DNA of 64,000 nucleotides from Notolepis coatsorum (Eukaryota; Chordata; Actinopteri; Aulopiformes; Paralepididae): positions 128,022,225-128,086,224 of the forward strand of contig OZ020592.1 in assembly GCA_963971535.1 (NCBI GenBank). The letters are read 5' to 3'. The translations under genes and the position numbers were made by a program. Of this stretch, positions 25,838 to 37,888 are shown piece by piece; within the stretch, counting starts at the first letter, position 1, and each line of letters starts with the position of its first letter. Below the pieces are notes generated by a model. That model made no database searches. It was given only the letters and a program-made list of their open reading frames with translations, and was not told where the DNA came from.

Positions 25838-28175
25838 TGTGAGGTTTTGCCCGCTGCTCACCACCTTTTCTCTGTTTCTTTAAAGCCTACTGTTAGAAAT
25901 TCCCTTCTCACTCACTCTCTCTAGCCCCCACCCTCTCGTTCTTTACTCTCGTTTACTCTCAGTGGCCACACCTGGACTATTATCAATTACCTCTCGCACC
26001 TGTGGTGGCAGGCTAATTAGTTCCCCTGTGGGCTTTAAATACCAGGGCTCTTCCCCTCGTTTCGGGGTGGGGTCGTGTTGTATTCATGCTGAGTCATTTT
26101 CTCTAACATCTAGACTCTTTCGGGAGATCCTCTGGTCTACCAATGCTGTAAGATGGATCTCTCCAGCCTTGAGATGTTTGCTCCAGCCTTCGTCTGCTGT
26201 CGCCGTAGCCTGTGGAGGAGACTGTTCTGCGCTCCCTGTAACTTCCACGGGAGGCACCCCAGCGCTCCACTGCAGACCCCAGCGCAGCTGTTCGTCCTGA
26301 CGCACATCTAGACCAACGCGCATCTCCCGGACCCTCGGGCTTGGCACGCTCTCCAGTCACCAGCGCGCAACGCGCATCTTCAAGGGCTTTGGCCACCTGT
26401 CGCCGTTTGCCTGGAGGGAGACATTGTACTGCGCTCTCTAATTCTCTACGGGAGGTATTCCGGTGTTCCACTCCAGACCAGCGCGCCAGATGCGCTCAAG
26501 CCTTCGCCACCTGCCGCCGTTTGCCTGGAGGGAGACACTGTACTGCGCTCTCTAATCCTCTACGGGAGGTATTCCAGTGTTCCACTTCAGACCTTCGAGC
26601 TTGGCACGCTCCTCCGTACCAGCGCACGGACGCGCATCTTCCAGACCTTCGAGCTTGGCACGCTCCTCCGTACCAGCGCACTGACGCGCATCTTCCAGAC
26701 CTTCGAGCTTGGCACGCTCCTCCGTACCAGCGCACAGACGCGCATCTTCCAGACCTTCGAGCTTGGCACACTCCTCCACGCAGACGCACCAGATGCGTCT
26801 CTCTGTTCCGACGCGCACACCAAGGTGTGGCGCGCACTCTGTTCCTCGGCTCCGACAGCGGCTACCCGGTGGACGACACCCTCGCCACCGCCACTGTTCC
26901 GACGCGCACACCAAGGTGTGGCGCGCACTCTGTTCCTCGGCTCCGACAGCGGCTACCCGGTGGACGACACCCTCGCCACCGCCACTGTTCCGACGCGCAC
27001 ACCAAGGTGTGGCGCGCACTCTGTTCCTCGGCTCCGACAGCGGCTACCCGGTGGACGACATCCTCGCCACCGCCGCTGTTCCAGCACCCTGTTCCTCGGC
27101 TCCGACAGCGGCTACCCGGTGGACGACATCCTCGCCACCGCCGCTGTTCCAGCACTCTGTTCCTCGGCTCCGACAGCCAGCCACCCGGTGGCGATGCCCT
27201 CGCCCCGCTGCTGTCCCCGTACCATTACGCATACGCCTGGGTGAGTTTTGATTGTGATGTCACTCACTCAGCGTAGTGCCCTTGCCCCCGTTCCCGCTGC
27301 TGTCCCCGTACCATTACGCATACGCCTGGGTGAGTTTTGATTGTGATGTCACTCACTCAGCGTAGTGCCCTTGCCCCCGTTCCCGCTGCTGTCCCTGTAC
27401 CTTTACGCATACGCCTGGGTGAGTTTTGATTGTGATGTCACTCACTCAGCGTAATGCCCCTTGCCCTCGTCCCGCTGCTGTTCCCCAGCGTATTGCCTCC
27501 TTTAGTTCTCACTTAGTTATTAGTTTGGACATTTCATCTCCCACTCTGTTTTGTTCTCTCGTGGATATTATTTTGGACATTTCATCTCCCACTGTGTGTT
27601 TATTCACACGAAGATAGTATTTACTTTGTTACTTTGTTATTTGGACTGTTCTGCATCTGCTCTGTTTGTTCCCTTTGAATATTAACCCTCTCCTCTGTTC
27701 TGCAGAGCGGCCCAGATGTTTTCCCACCAGTCCCCAGTTCCTCCCTGTCCCCAGCCCGCCTCCGCGGTTCTCTGTCCCCGGTTTCCTCCCTGTTCCCCAG
27801 CCCGCCTCCGCGGGCCTCAGTCCCCTCTGTCCCAAGTTCTCCCCTTCTAGTTCCACCTAGTCCCTAGTCCTCTATCCCTAGTTCTCCTAGTCCCTAGTCC
27901 TCTTTCCCTAGTTCTCCTAGTCTCTAGTTCCTCTGTTCCCAAGGCGTTCCCTTAACCTTCCCTTAGGCGTTCCCTTACCTTCCCATAGTGTTCCCTTTTC
28001 CTGCCCGCCTCTTAAAGGCACTTTACCTTCCCCTCTTGTGTTATTCCAGTGTTTTGTGTTTTCTCCCTTAAAGGGACAGTGCCCTTTTTCCCTGTTCTAA
28101 ATAAATATCTGTTTCTTGGCAAACCATCATACCTGTCTTGTGTTGTGCGATTGGGGTCGGTTACAAACCATAACA
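25838..28175 (+). repeat. 3' LTR (2338 bp)
   Basis: Same length as the 5' LTR and the same sequence wherever compared, with every internal landmark shifted by 3303 bases: TATA-like box at 26034-26041, tandem repeats at 26583-27473, AATAAA at 28100-28105. Followed directly by the duplicated target TTCTC. Confidence 0.92.
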
Positions 28176-28180
28176 TTCTC

Positions 28181-28690
28181 ACTAATTAGATGGAGTCTAC
28201 TGCACATCAAACTTGTGAATTGAACCATAACTGTGACTTCAGTGTCCTCCATGCTTACACCCATCTTCGTTATTGTTCAGTTCAGAAGTGTGACCAGCTC
28301 ACACTGGAATCTGATATTGGCCACATTTAAAACATTATAATAATAATGTGAACATTCAAACAAGAAAATCTGTTGTGAGGCTTGCAGTGACCATGTTTTA
28401 TTGTTGGCAATCATGAAACAAACCACAATTTTTTAGTGTGATCTGACATTTTGTCCATTTGCACAGAGAGCAGATCAGGGCTAATGTTTTACCAAGTGCT
28501 ATCTGATGACACGCGCACTTGATTTGAACCTGTTTTCGCAAGCGATTTACACTTGCGCAGTTGAAAGTGTTTGGCTAATCAAATCCCCCTTCGGTCCTGA
28601 AGATATTCAGAACAATCTAATCCCATCTTTATACTGTGTGGCAAGAGGATAGGTAATGTGAATAAACAGAGAATAACTTAATCATAAAAG
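28181..28690. other. Unassigned spacer
   Basis: AT-rich, with no gene and no recognised repeat. It lies between the LTR element and an L2 fragment. Confidence 0.5.
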
Positions 28691-29008
28691 ACCAACCTCC
28701 TTGCCCCACAATGGTGGAATGAACTACCCACCCTAGTTAGGACAGCCGAAACCCGTCCAATATTTTGCCATCGACTAAAGACGCACTTCTTCAACCATTA
28801 TCTGAAATATATATTTTTTTAGATCCCCTAACCCTAACTAACCTTACTGTCATGCACTTGTCCTAATAAACTAACCTACACTGTAGCACTCAACACTTTG
28901 ATGAACATTGTTACTCAGCTGATAGAGTTGTGCCCTTCCTGATGACTTGTCGTACAGAACTTGTAAGTCGCTTTGGATAAAAGCGTCAGCTAAATTACTA
29001 AATGTAAA
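28691..29008 (+). mobile_element. L2 LINE 3'-end fragment
   Basis: Contains the end of the L2 ORF in + orientation (LPQWWNELPTLVRTAET-like translation around 28700-28800) and the L2 terminal motif AGTCGCTTTGGATAAAAGCG at 28967-28986, ending near AAATGTAAATG. It matches the reverse complement of the 3' part of the L2 copy at 29381-32690 and has the opposite orientation. Confidence 0.85.
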
Positions 29009-29380
29009 TGTGAGCTGAGCCCAGAAGTAGGATACACACGTCAATCATGAATGGATGAATGGTGATTAGGCGGCCTTGATGTCCTGATTGGGAATTTGGC
29101 CAGGAACGTCGGGGAACCCGCTACTCTTTGTGATAGACGCCCCCGGGTTCTTTAACAACCGAATTCAACATCTCATCCGAAGGATCCAAGGACCTTATAG
29201 TATTAGTGTGTTCAAAACCCTTCTGCTGAGTAGATTTCAGAACCACTCACTGTATAGGTTCAGGAATGGATTACTCTCTCCCAACCTCTCTCTCTATCCC
29301 CCTCTCCATCACCCCACTCTCTCTATATCTCTACCCCCCCCCTCTCTATCTAACTCTATCTCCCTCTCTCTCTCTCTCTA
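29009..29380. other. Spacer ending in a degenerate CT-rich tract
   Basis: 29009-29270 shows nothing recognisable. 29280-29378 is CT-rich with interruptions and directly abuts the 3' end of the minus-strand L2. Confidence 0.5.
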
Positions 29381-32300
29381 CATTACATTTAACATTTTGC
29401 ATTTAGTCATTTAGCTGACGCTTTTATCCAAAGCGACTTACAAGTTCTGCATGACAGGTCATCAGGAAGGATACAACTCTATCAGCTGAGTAACAATATT
29501 CATCAAAGTGTTGCGTGTTACAGTGTAGTTTAGTTTATTAGGGCAAGTGCATGACAAGGTTAGTTAGGGTTAGATTTTTTTATTATTTAAAAAAAAAAAA
29601 ATTCAGATAATGGTTGAAGAAGTGCGTCTTTAGTCGACGGCGAAAGATTGGACGGGATTCGGCTGTCCTAACTGGGGTGGGTAGTTCATTCCACCATTGT
29701 GGGGCAAGGACTGAGAATAGGCGGCTTCTCTTTGATGACCCTCCGGGAGCTTGGATAGGAGTAGGTCTAAGGCGGCCAGAAGATGCAGAGCGTATGGGTC
29801 TTGAGGGTGTGTAGTTAGAGACCATTGACCGGAGGTAGGCGGGATCGGTTCCCTTTGCCGCACGGTATGCTAGGTCAAGGGCCTTGAAGCAGATACGTGC
29901 AGCAATGGGGAGCCAGTGCAGGTCCCTAAGAAGTGGGGTGACATGGGCCGACTTCGGTAGGTTTGAGATCAGGCGGGCCGCTGCGTTCTGAATAAGTTGA
30001 AGAGGCTTGGTGGCAGTGGCCGGGAGGCCAGCGAGCAGTGCGTTGCAGTAGTCGAGGCGGGAGATGACTGTTGATTGGACGAGGAGTCAGGAAGGGGCGG
30101 ATCCTTCTGACGTTGCTCAGGAGGAATCGGCAGGTTCTGGTTGTCGCTGCGATGTGAGCAGAGAAGTTCAACTGATCGTTGAGGACAACACCAAGGTTCT
30201 TGGCGGTCGGGGACGCGGTCACAGCTGCATTCTCGACTGTGATGGAGAGGTCGGCCAGGGGGGAGGATTTGGCCGGCAGGTGGAGCAATTCTGTTTTGCT
30301 TAGGTTCAGTTTGAGGTGGTTGGTCGTCATCCAGGCGGAGATGTCGGACAGACAGGCCGAGATCCGCTCAGAGACGTGGATATCTGAGGGAGGGAAGGAG
30401 AGGAAGAGTTGAGTATCATCGGCATAACAATGATATGAGAAGCCATGAGATGTGATAATGTTACCCAGTGATTTAGTGTAGAGGGAGAAGAGAAGGGGTC
30501 CTAGGACCAAGCCCTGGGGGACACCCGTCCGCAGCGGGCGGGTGGCCGACAGAGTCCCTCTCCATGACACTAGGTAGGAGCGGTCATTGAGGTATGATGT
30601 CAGCCATGTCAGCGCAGATCCAGCCACTCCCATTCCTGCGAGGGCCGCGAGGAGGATCTTATGGTTGACTGTGTCGAAGGCTGCAGATAGATCTAGGAGA
30701 ATCAGGACAGAGGAGAGGCCTTTCGCTTTTTCTAAGTGAAGTGCCTCTGTGACCGCAATGAGGACCGTTTCTGTGCAGTGGCCAGTCCGGAAGCCAGACT
30801 GATTAGGGTCTAGGAGGTCATTCTGTAAGAGATAAGCAGTAAGTTGGTTGGATACAGCACATTCAAGTGTTTTAGAAAGGAAGGAGAGAAGAGAGACAGG
30901 ACGATAGTTGCCTATGACGGTGGGGTTCAGGGTTGTTTTTTTTATGAGGGGCGTGACTCTGGCTTGTTTTAGGGAGGTGGGGACCACCCCAGAGTTGAGT
31001 GAGGAGTTGATGGTTGCAGTTAGGAATGGGAGGATGTCCGGTGCTATGGTCTGGAGGAGTGGGGAGGGTAGCCGGTCCAGCTGGCATGTAGTCGGACGGT
31101 TCGACGTTACCAGTGTCAGGGTCTCGGCTTCTGTAATGGGAGAGAAAGATGACAGTGAAGGATGAGGTTCTCGATTCAGTGTTTGGAATGGGTGGGGGTT
31201 GGGAGAAGGAGCTTCGGATGTTCTCCACTTTTTCCTCAAAGAAGATTGCAAAGTCTTCGGCAGAAAAAGATGAGGGAGGAGGGGGTGGGGGGGGGGGAGT
31301 GAGGAGGGAGGACATGGTAGCATGCAGTTTGCGAAGATTCTTGGCAGAGGCCTCGATCCTATGGTGAAAGAAAGAAGCTTTGGCATTCGTGATGGTTTTG
31401 GAGAATGTTAACAAGAGGTTGTGATATGTGTCGATGTCAGCAGTGAGGCGTGACTTTCTATACTTCCTCTCAACCGCTCTCAGGACCTGTCTTTTTTCTC
31501 TCACTGCATCCGTCAGCCATGGACTGGGTGGGGAACGGCGGGCAGGTTTCTCAACGAGGGGACAGAGCTTGTCGAAGGAGGTTGCAAGGGCTGAGAGGAG
31601 GGTGGAGGTTGCCATCTCTGTGGGGGGAGCAGAGAAGGTGTCACTCAAAGGTAGAGCAGATATTATGTCAGAGGAGAGGGTGGAGGGGGATAGGGAGGGC
31701 AGGTTGCGTCTGAGTGAGACGGTTTGAGTTGGGATGAAGACCTTCCGGTTAAGCATGAGAGTTAGTGAGAAGGATATGAAGGAATGGTCAGATACATGTA
31801 GGGGAGTTACCGTGGTGTTAATGATGCTGGAGTTACGGGAAAATATGAGATCCAAGGAGTTGCCTGCTTTGTGGGTGGGAGGCATGGCAGTGGGAGTCAG
31901 GTCAAATTGTTGTAGGAGGGAGACCACTGGGACCAACTGAGATGAGTCAGGCAGGTTGAAGTCGCCCAATAGAAGGAGAGGGGTACCATCTTCCGGTAAG
32001 GAGCTTAGAAGCATGTCCAGCTCATCTGCGAAGTGATCGAGGGGACCTGGAGGGCGATAGAGTGTAACAATGGTGAGATTGAAAGGATTAGAGACAGATA
32101 CTGCATGATATTCGAGAGAGGAGAGTGACAGTTCTGGGAGTGGTGTTACATTTGTAGCCCATGAAGGAGATGTCATGAGGCCAGTGCCTCCACCCCGTCT
32201 GGAGGGTCGAGGTGTGTGAGTGAAGTTATAGTTTGTAGATAATGCTGCAGGTGTTGATGAGTTATTGGGAGTTATCCAGGTCTCAGTTAGAGCCAGGAGC

Positions 32301-32690
32301 TGCAGATTTTGACTATGGGCGTAGGCAGTAATGAAGTCAGCTTTCTTGACTGCTGATTGACAATTCCATAAGCCTCCACGTACTGTGACAGGTGTATTAG
32401 TGGCTGTAGGAGGCTAGTAGAGATTAGCCGGGTTGCTAGCAAACTGGCGTGGATGGGTTGAATCTGTTCTGGAGGAGCAGATTGTGGATATAGGTATGAG
32501 GCACATTGTGGTGTTAAGAGTGGCAGGGAGAAGGTTGTAGGGAGGGGAATATAGGGTTATGGTGTACTTAGCACTGGGTGCTCTCTTTGTCCCTCTTCGT
32601 TTCTCGACGCTTCGCTAACGCTATGCCAGCAAGCCTTTAAATCTCCTTCACTAATTAGTTCTGTCTAACACCTGGCCTTTAATGGGTCAC
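29381..32690 (-). mobile_element. Near full-length L2 (Maui-like) LINE
   Basis: The minus-strand 3' end has the L2 terminal motif AGTCGCTTTGGATAAAAGCG (near 29435) and stops at the CT-rich tract at 29380. The coding region runs from about 32400 to 29590. Upstream DNA to about 32690 has a TATA-like TTTAAA and is probably the 5' UTR. Both ends abut CT tracts (29280-29378 and 32696-32797). Confidence 0.82.
29583..32400 (-). pseudogene. L2 LINE endonuclease-reverse transcriptase, frameshifted
   Basis: 32400-31170 encodes the APE endonuclease and linker: LALTETWITPNNS, LNLLGDFN-like LLLGDFNLPD, and HVSDHSFISFSL, followed by a conserved SAEDFAIFFEEKVENIR. The frame changes around 31165. The RT then reads in 31386-29926: NYRPVSLLSFLSKTLE, ILLDLSAAFDTVNHKILL (motif A), GVPQGLVLGPLLFSLY (motif B) and HCYADDTQLFLSF (motif C). 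A second frame change near 30070, with a small deletion, separates it from the C-terminus (QWWNELPTPVRTAESRPIFRRRLKTHFFNHYL, 29825-29583). The protein would drive target-primed reverse transcription of L2 RNA and of SINEs that share its 3' end. This copy has at least two frameshifts and is inactive. Confidence 0.9.
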
Positions 32691-32693
32691 TTA

Positions 32694-32797
<104 letters not shown>

Positions 32798-32927
32798 CTT
32801 AGGTTAGGTCAGTAGTTACCAGCAATGTTCATGCAGACGGGCCACCAGGCCAGATGGGTGTGGGTAGGTTGGCAGCAGTGTGTGTGCATTTGTGTATGAC
32901 TGGGTGGGTGAGGGTGTGTGGGTCTCT

Positions 32928-33087
<160 letters not shown>

Positions 33088-33433
33088 TTTGTTGTGGTGT
33101 GTAGGTGTGTGGTGCGGCAGGGGGGAAACTGAGTGGGTGAATTAATGTTGGAAGGGTGTCAGGGCAAAGGGTAGGTGGTACTAATTGGAGGGCTGGAGAG
33201 GGTAAAGGAGCAGAGGACCCACCTGTGTTTGTGTTAATTATCTACATGGCATATGTGTGTGGTTTGAAGTGGAGATCGATGTGTGTGTGTGTGTGTGTGT
33301 ATGTGTATATGTACAGTATATGTATGTGTATGTGCATGTGTATGTGTGTGTGCGCTGTTATGGAAAATATTAAAGGACAAAAGATGAGCCGTTGTATAAA
33401 TCATTCTGAGTCGAGTTATTAAAAAATAGAAAG

Positions 33434-33797
33434 TGTTAACAGAATTCGGCTATAGGGCGACAATAATGTGGTCAAGAGGCATGGTTTCTATCTTGAGCCT
33501 GAACTGGCGTGGTTTATTTTATTCACATGGAAAGAGCAGTAACACAGGTCTTCTCTCACTGAGAGACATGGGGGAGAGAAAGAAGTGGGAGGAGACATCT
33601 ACTTTTATACTCGCCACATGGTGGTGTACCTGGGTGGCTCCGCCTAGAGCGCCCTCTAGTGGGAACAGATATATATGCAGCTAGACAGTTACTGGTGGAG
33701 ACAGTTATATATGCAGGTAAACAGTTACTAGTGTAAACAGCCATATATACAGTTAGACAGTTACTAACAATCCTACACAGAACCTCTGACTTCAACA
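33434..33797 (-). repeat. Copia 3' LTR
   Basis: 364 bp, the direct copy of 37889-38252. The two visible differences are A versus C in GTGGTTT(A/C)TTTTATTC, and C versus A in GAGAGA(C/A)ATGGGG. Confidence 0.95.
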
Positions 33798-34952
33798 CTC
33801 CCACTTAGGTTTGCATTAGCATACTGGCTGACTTCTTGGAAAAAACATTTTTACAAAGGAAATAATATAATCCCAAAAACATCAACAGGGTATGACAGTC
33901 AATATCTTCACATTAAACATGACCCTTGCAAATCCCTTCAATTTTTTATTTGAAACAGGTTTCCTCATAGTGTCTACTACTCTGTCGTCCATTGGACAGT
34001 AAACCGGTGTCATTCTTTCTTATCTGATGACATACCTGATGAGGTGATATTATCTATAATGACATGTTTACATATTGACACATTGGGTTCCTAGCAATCA
34101 CAATGGTCCCCTGGTTGTCCTCATAAACAACAGTCTCCATATACACAATGTCCATCATTTTAAACGGTTTTGACAGAACGCCCATTCCTCTTAAACACCA
34201 TATTCGGTATAGAGAATACATTTCAATTACCTACTGCATTTTGAGCAATATATTCATAACCTTATCTTCATCACTTCAAGCAGTTGCTCTAGATGAACAC
34301 ATTTTGCATTGTCATAGCTAGAAACATATACTCAGCTTCACAGGCTGATAGTATCACTGTAGGCTTTAAGCCTTAAACCTTGTTGTCTTTTCTGAAACAC
34401 TGCTGTCCGTCTGCAGCACCTCTGGGATAACGAAAAACATATTTTGACGTAGTTCAATGCTTCTTTGTGGGGTCAACAAAAATACTATGACACTCTTACT
34501 CACTACAAAACATAGGTCAGGGCGAGTACAGGTTGTCCAACAAAATGAAGCTATCCACATTTTTCTATACATCTCTTACTTCAGTCAAAACATCTCAGGA
34601 TCTTTCCCACATATCTCTTCTGGGATATTTTTACACAATTGGCAGACTGTTCGAAGTCCATACCTATAAAATGGTTTAACCTGCCTAGGTCTTTCTAATG
34701 TTGTCTGGTGCGATGATCAAATGCTCCACTTCTGTATTTTAAACATAGATCATCTTTTGTATTCAAACATTGAATCACCTTTGTATTTAAACATTGTAAA
34801 TCACCCACCTCTGTACTTAAACATGGGATTAAACATAAGATTAATTTCAGTATTTTAAACATGGTAACTAGTCAGATTTTCAAACCTGGATTCTACTCCT
34901 CCTGTATTTAAACCTGGAGTATTCTCCCTCAGCATTTAGTAACCCTTCTTCA
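33798..34952 (-). pseudogene. Decayed copia RT/RNase H region with minisatellite
   Basis: Only scraps of coding sequence remain. 34572-34366 translates to a frame with CTRPDLCFVVSKS, which matches the copia segment just after the RT palm (TRPDI-AVS). The YVDD catalytic box is not found. Between about 34735 and 34960 lies a degenerate repeat of about 33 bases centred on TATTTAAAC, about seven to ten units, occupying the place of the RT core. Confidence 0.7.
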
Positions 34953-37739
34953 TTATTTAAATATGGGGTACCCTCCTTCAGCATTTAAGCAATTTTCTAC
35001 AAACCATACTTTGTATTTGCTGTGGCCTTCAATACCCTCCTGGATTGAATGCAACCATTTCCCTCCCACTGTCTGTCTGCCCTCTGGTAACTTGGTTGAA
35101 TAAAACCATTTCCCTCCCACTGTATGTCTGCCCTCTTCTGGGGACAATGTGGCCTCTTTAAAGGTCGGGTTTACCCCACTGGCTACCCTGTAGTTGTACT
35201 CAACGGGGGTAGGTGTACTGTCCTCCTCGTCACTCCCTTTCCTGGCAGAGTCTGTCAGATATTTTGGGGGTTTGTGTTCCCTTGAGGGATACCTCCCACT
35301 GCTTGGGGCACTTGACGTCACCCTCGGGTGCTCCTCGTCATCGCCCTCTGGGGGTTGCTGACTGTCTGTCTGCACGACTGTACTAAGTACACTGGGTTGA
35401 TGTGTCTCTGTTTCTACACACCTTGCTCTGGAGTCCAGCTCTGACTCCTCTGTCTGTGTCTCGCTCTCACAGGTTGTCTTCGTGACAAATTCGACTAGCA
35501 TGTGTTTCTGCACTCTCCCGTTACCGGGATGATAAACTAGGAAAGCAGGGCTTCCTTTGTCGTGTCCTACGAAAAATCCTTTTACATCCTTGGACTTGGG
35601 TTTTCCCCTGTCTTGCAGGTATGCATAACACACTGATCCAAATCGGTGCATTCTGGCTAGATTACACTTCTTTCCTATCAGCGCTGTATACGGGGTGGTG
35701 CCAGAGTGCTTATTAAAGCACCTGTTTCTGGTGTAAGCGGCTTCTTGCACCGCATAATGCCACAGGCTCTTTGGTAAGTTACTATCTGCTAGCTTACACC
35801 TAGCCATTTCGAAAAGGGTGTGCCATTCCCTCTCTGCCACCCCGCTCTGGTGTGTGGGATATGGACGTGACGTCTCGTGTCTTATCTTATACCTTCTCAA
35901 CAGTGATTGGAACTCTCTGTTTGTGAACTCGGTTTCGTGGTCGGACCTCAAACATCTTACTGTACCATAAGGGGCTACGTCTGCCAGGAATTTCTCTGTG
36001 GCCTGGAGTGTGTCACTCTTTGCTTTGATAAAGTAAACAAACACTGCTGCTGTACACACGTCTGTAAAAGACTGTACATATCTAAAACCTCCTATGGACT
36101 CATTGCTTACTGGGCCTGCTAGGTCCATGTCAACTAGTGCAAGTGGTACCCTTACTCTGTCTGTGGGATTTCTGTATCTCGGTTGGGTAAACGTCCCCGT
36201 TTTGCACATTGCAAAATTTTTGTCAGGTTTACACTTCTCCCCTTCAATGTGCATGCCCTCTGACACTACTTGCAGTTTCAGTAAATCCTCGTAATTACAA
36301 TGACCCATAATCTCGTGCCATGTCTGAATATCGTGACTGGCCGTCGCGCTACACACATCATCATGATCATTACACTGGTCGTTGTCACTACACTCCGTTT
36401 TCAGATACTATATTCTCTGGTACATCTTTATGTCAAACCGGGTACCGTCAGGTTCTACAAGAACACTTTAACCTTTATCGAAGAATACCTGTGCACCGCT
36501 TGCAGTAGCAGCTATTACAGAGAATAGTCCTTGTGGGAACGATGGTACGTAGAGAGCGTTCTTTAATGTCACCGTACCCCGGCACCCCTTACTGTCCGTG
36601 AGGCATACCTGTGCGTCTCCCCTCTCTTGCGCCAATCCGTAGGTGCATCTCCCGTCCGCCAGCTTCATGCTGTGCCTCTCCGGGTGGAAAGTGTCGTCAA
36701 AGTTCTTGAACCGACTCCTGTCGTTGATGATATGGGACGACGCACCTGTGTCCACAATCAGCCCCCTTCTCTGGGCCCGCTGCAGCTGGGCCGGTCCGGC
36801 GGTGCTCGCCGTCCGCGCCCCGGAAGCGTAGTCTTCTTGTCCCGTTATTCTCCGGGCGTCGTCTCGATCCGTCTCACGTCGATCGTCGCCGCCATCGTGT
36901 CCGCTGTCGTCATCCTGTCCACAGCCGTCATCTTGTCCATGTGCGTATCGCGCGCTCTGGTTATGTTTTTTCATGCACGCTCTGTCTGTGTGCCCCGTGG
37001 ATTTGCAGAAGCTACACCAGACAGTCTTTGTGCAGGCGCTTCTCCGATGGCCTTTATCTCCGCATCGCCAACACGCCAGTTCCGTCGTGGTCCTGGTTCT
37101 CTCCCTTGGTGTCGCTCTGGCCTTTAGCACCCTCTCCCCCTCCTCCGCGGCGGCTGGGTGGGTGTCTTCCGAGGCCTCGAAGTTCCTTAACTTAGCCTTG
37201 AACTGTCCCAACGTCATGTCCGTTGAACCGTGTGTTACCAGGAGTGTGAACGGTTTGTACAGCTCCGGTAGTCCTCTCATTATCATCACCATCATTAGCC
37301 CATCGCTTGGTGCTTCTCCGGCACTCCTCAGTGGCGTCATGATCTGCTCCGCTCTGTTGAAGTATTCGGTCACGGTCTCGCTGGTCCCCTTCCTCAGGCC
37401 CCTTAGTGCTATGTAGAGGGCCACGACTCTCGGTCTTCCTCGCCCGATGAAATGCTATCTCAATACCGCCAGGCTTTCTCGGCCTCGGTCTTTAGTGTCG
37501 CGGAATATCAGCCCCAGGCTGGTGTCGTCGAGCATCGGCGCTAACTCACAGTACGCGCTTGCGTTACGCTGGTCGTCCAGGGCTTGCTCTTCCGCCGTCA
37601 GTTCTCCCGTGGGGGCCGCCAGGATCGTCTCCTTCAGCCCCGCCCCGTGCATGCAGCACAGCATGCACTCTTCCCAGAGCTCATAGTTCTCTGCTTTTCC
37701 ATTGAATGTCGGCCATTTGTCCCTTCTCTTGTTTTCCAT
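34953..37739 (-). pseudogene. Copia gag-protease-integrase frame, three in-frame stops
   Basis: One reading frame with stops at 37455-37457, 36468-36470 and 36408-36410. 37739-37458 is the start of Gag (KWPTFNGKAENYELWEECM). 37424-36471 continues Gag with two zinc knuckles (CWRCGDKGHRRSAC and CSFCKSTGHTDRAC) and the aspartic protease (IVDTGASSHI, then ALYVPSFPQGLFSV). 36356-34953 has the integrase: WHEIMGHCN zinc-binding start, ALVDMDLAGPV (first Asp), LRSDHETEF (second Asp), THQSGVAEREW (Glu), and the AYLQDRGKPKSKDVKGFFVGH region. It ends in the first RT residues, where the segment LPEGRQTVGGKW is duplicated. Transposon RNA would have been packaged by Gag and integrated by this integrase. 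The copy is dead because the RT is gone. Confidence 0.92.
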
Positions 37740-37874
37740 CCTCTTCGTTAGTGGTATGCTTAACTTTTGCTCTTGTTGGCCTAGCGTCTAGCCATGCGGT
37801 GCTCCCGGTGCTAACCTAGCCTATACTTCAGCTAAGCTTGCTACAGTACCCTTATTATTTTGCCCCGGCGTTAT

Positions 37875-37888
37875 CTGGGCCCATAACC
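37875..37888 (-). promoter_or_regulatory. Copia primer-binding site matching internal tRNA-iMet
   Basis: The + strand CTGGGCCCATAACC is identical to the anticodon-arm sequence of eukaryotic initiator tRNA-Met. The element strand is therefore complementary to it and touches the 5' LTR with no gap. Drosophila copia is known to prime from a cut half of tRNA-iMet at this position. Confidence 0.85.

Larger units (their letters stand above)
22535..28175 (+). mobile_element. Complete non-autonomous Tf1/sushi-like LTR retrotransposon
   Basis: Two 2338-bp direct repeats begin TGTGAG and end TAACA, and enclose only 965 bp. The flanks carry a perfect 5-bp duplication, TTCTC (22530-22534 and 28176-28180). 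A purine tract GAGGGGGGGG (25825-25834) precedes the 3' LTR. A primer-binding site starts at the first base after the 5' LTR. I found no difference between the LTRs wherever I compared them, so insertion is very recent. There is no gag, protease, RT or integrase frame. The self-priming layout and the GTTGAGGGGGGGG tract point to the Tf1/sushi branch of Ty3/gypsy. Any movement would need proteins from a related autonomous element. Confidence 0.9.

Noticed and set aside
22535-28175. Reading the two 2.3-kb repeats as a plain segmental duplication
   Set aside because: TG...CA ends, a 5-bp target duplication, a purine tract and a primer-binding site at the expected places fit an LTR element much better.
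29088-29414. A 108-codon plus-strand frame
   Set aside because: The second half is CT-rich low complexity, it runs into the L2 end, and no family is recognised.
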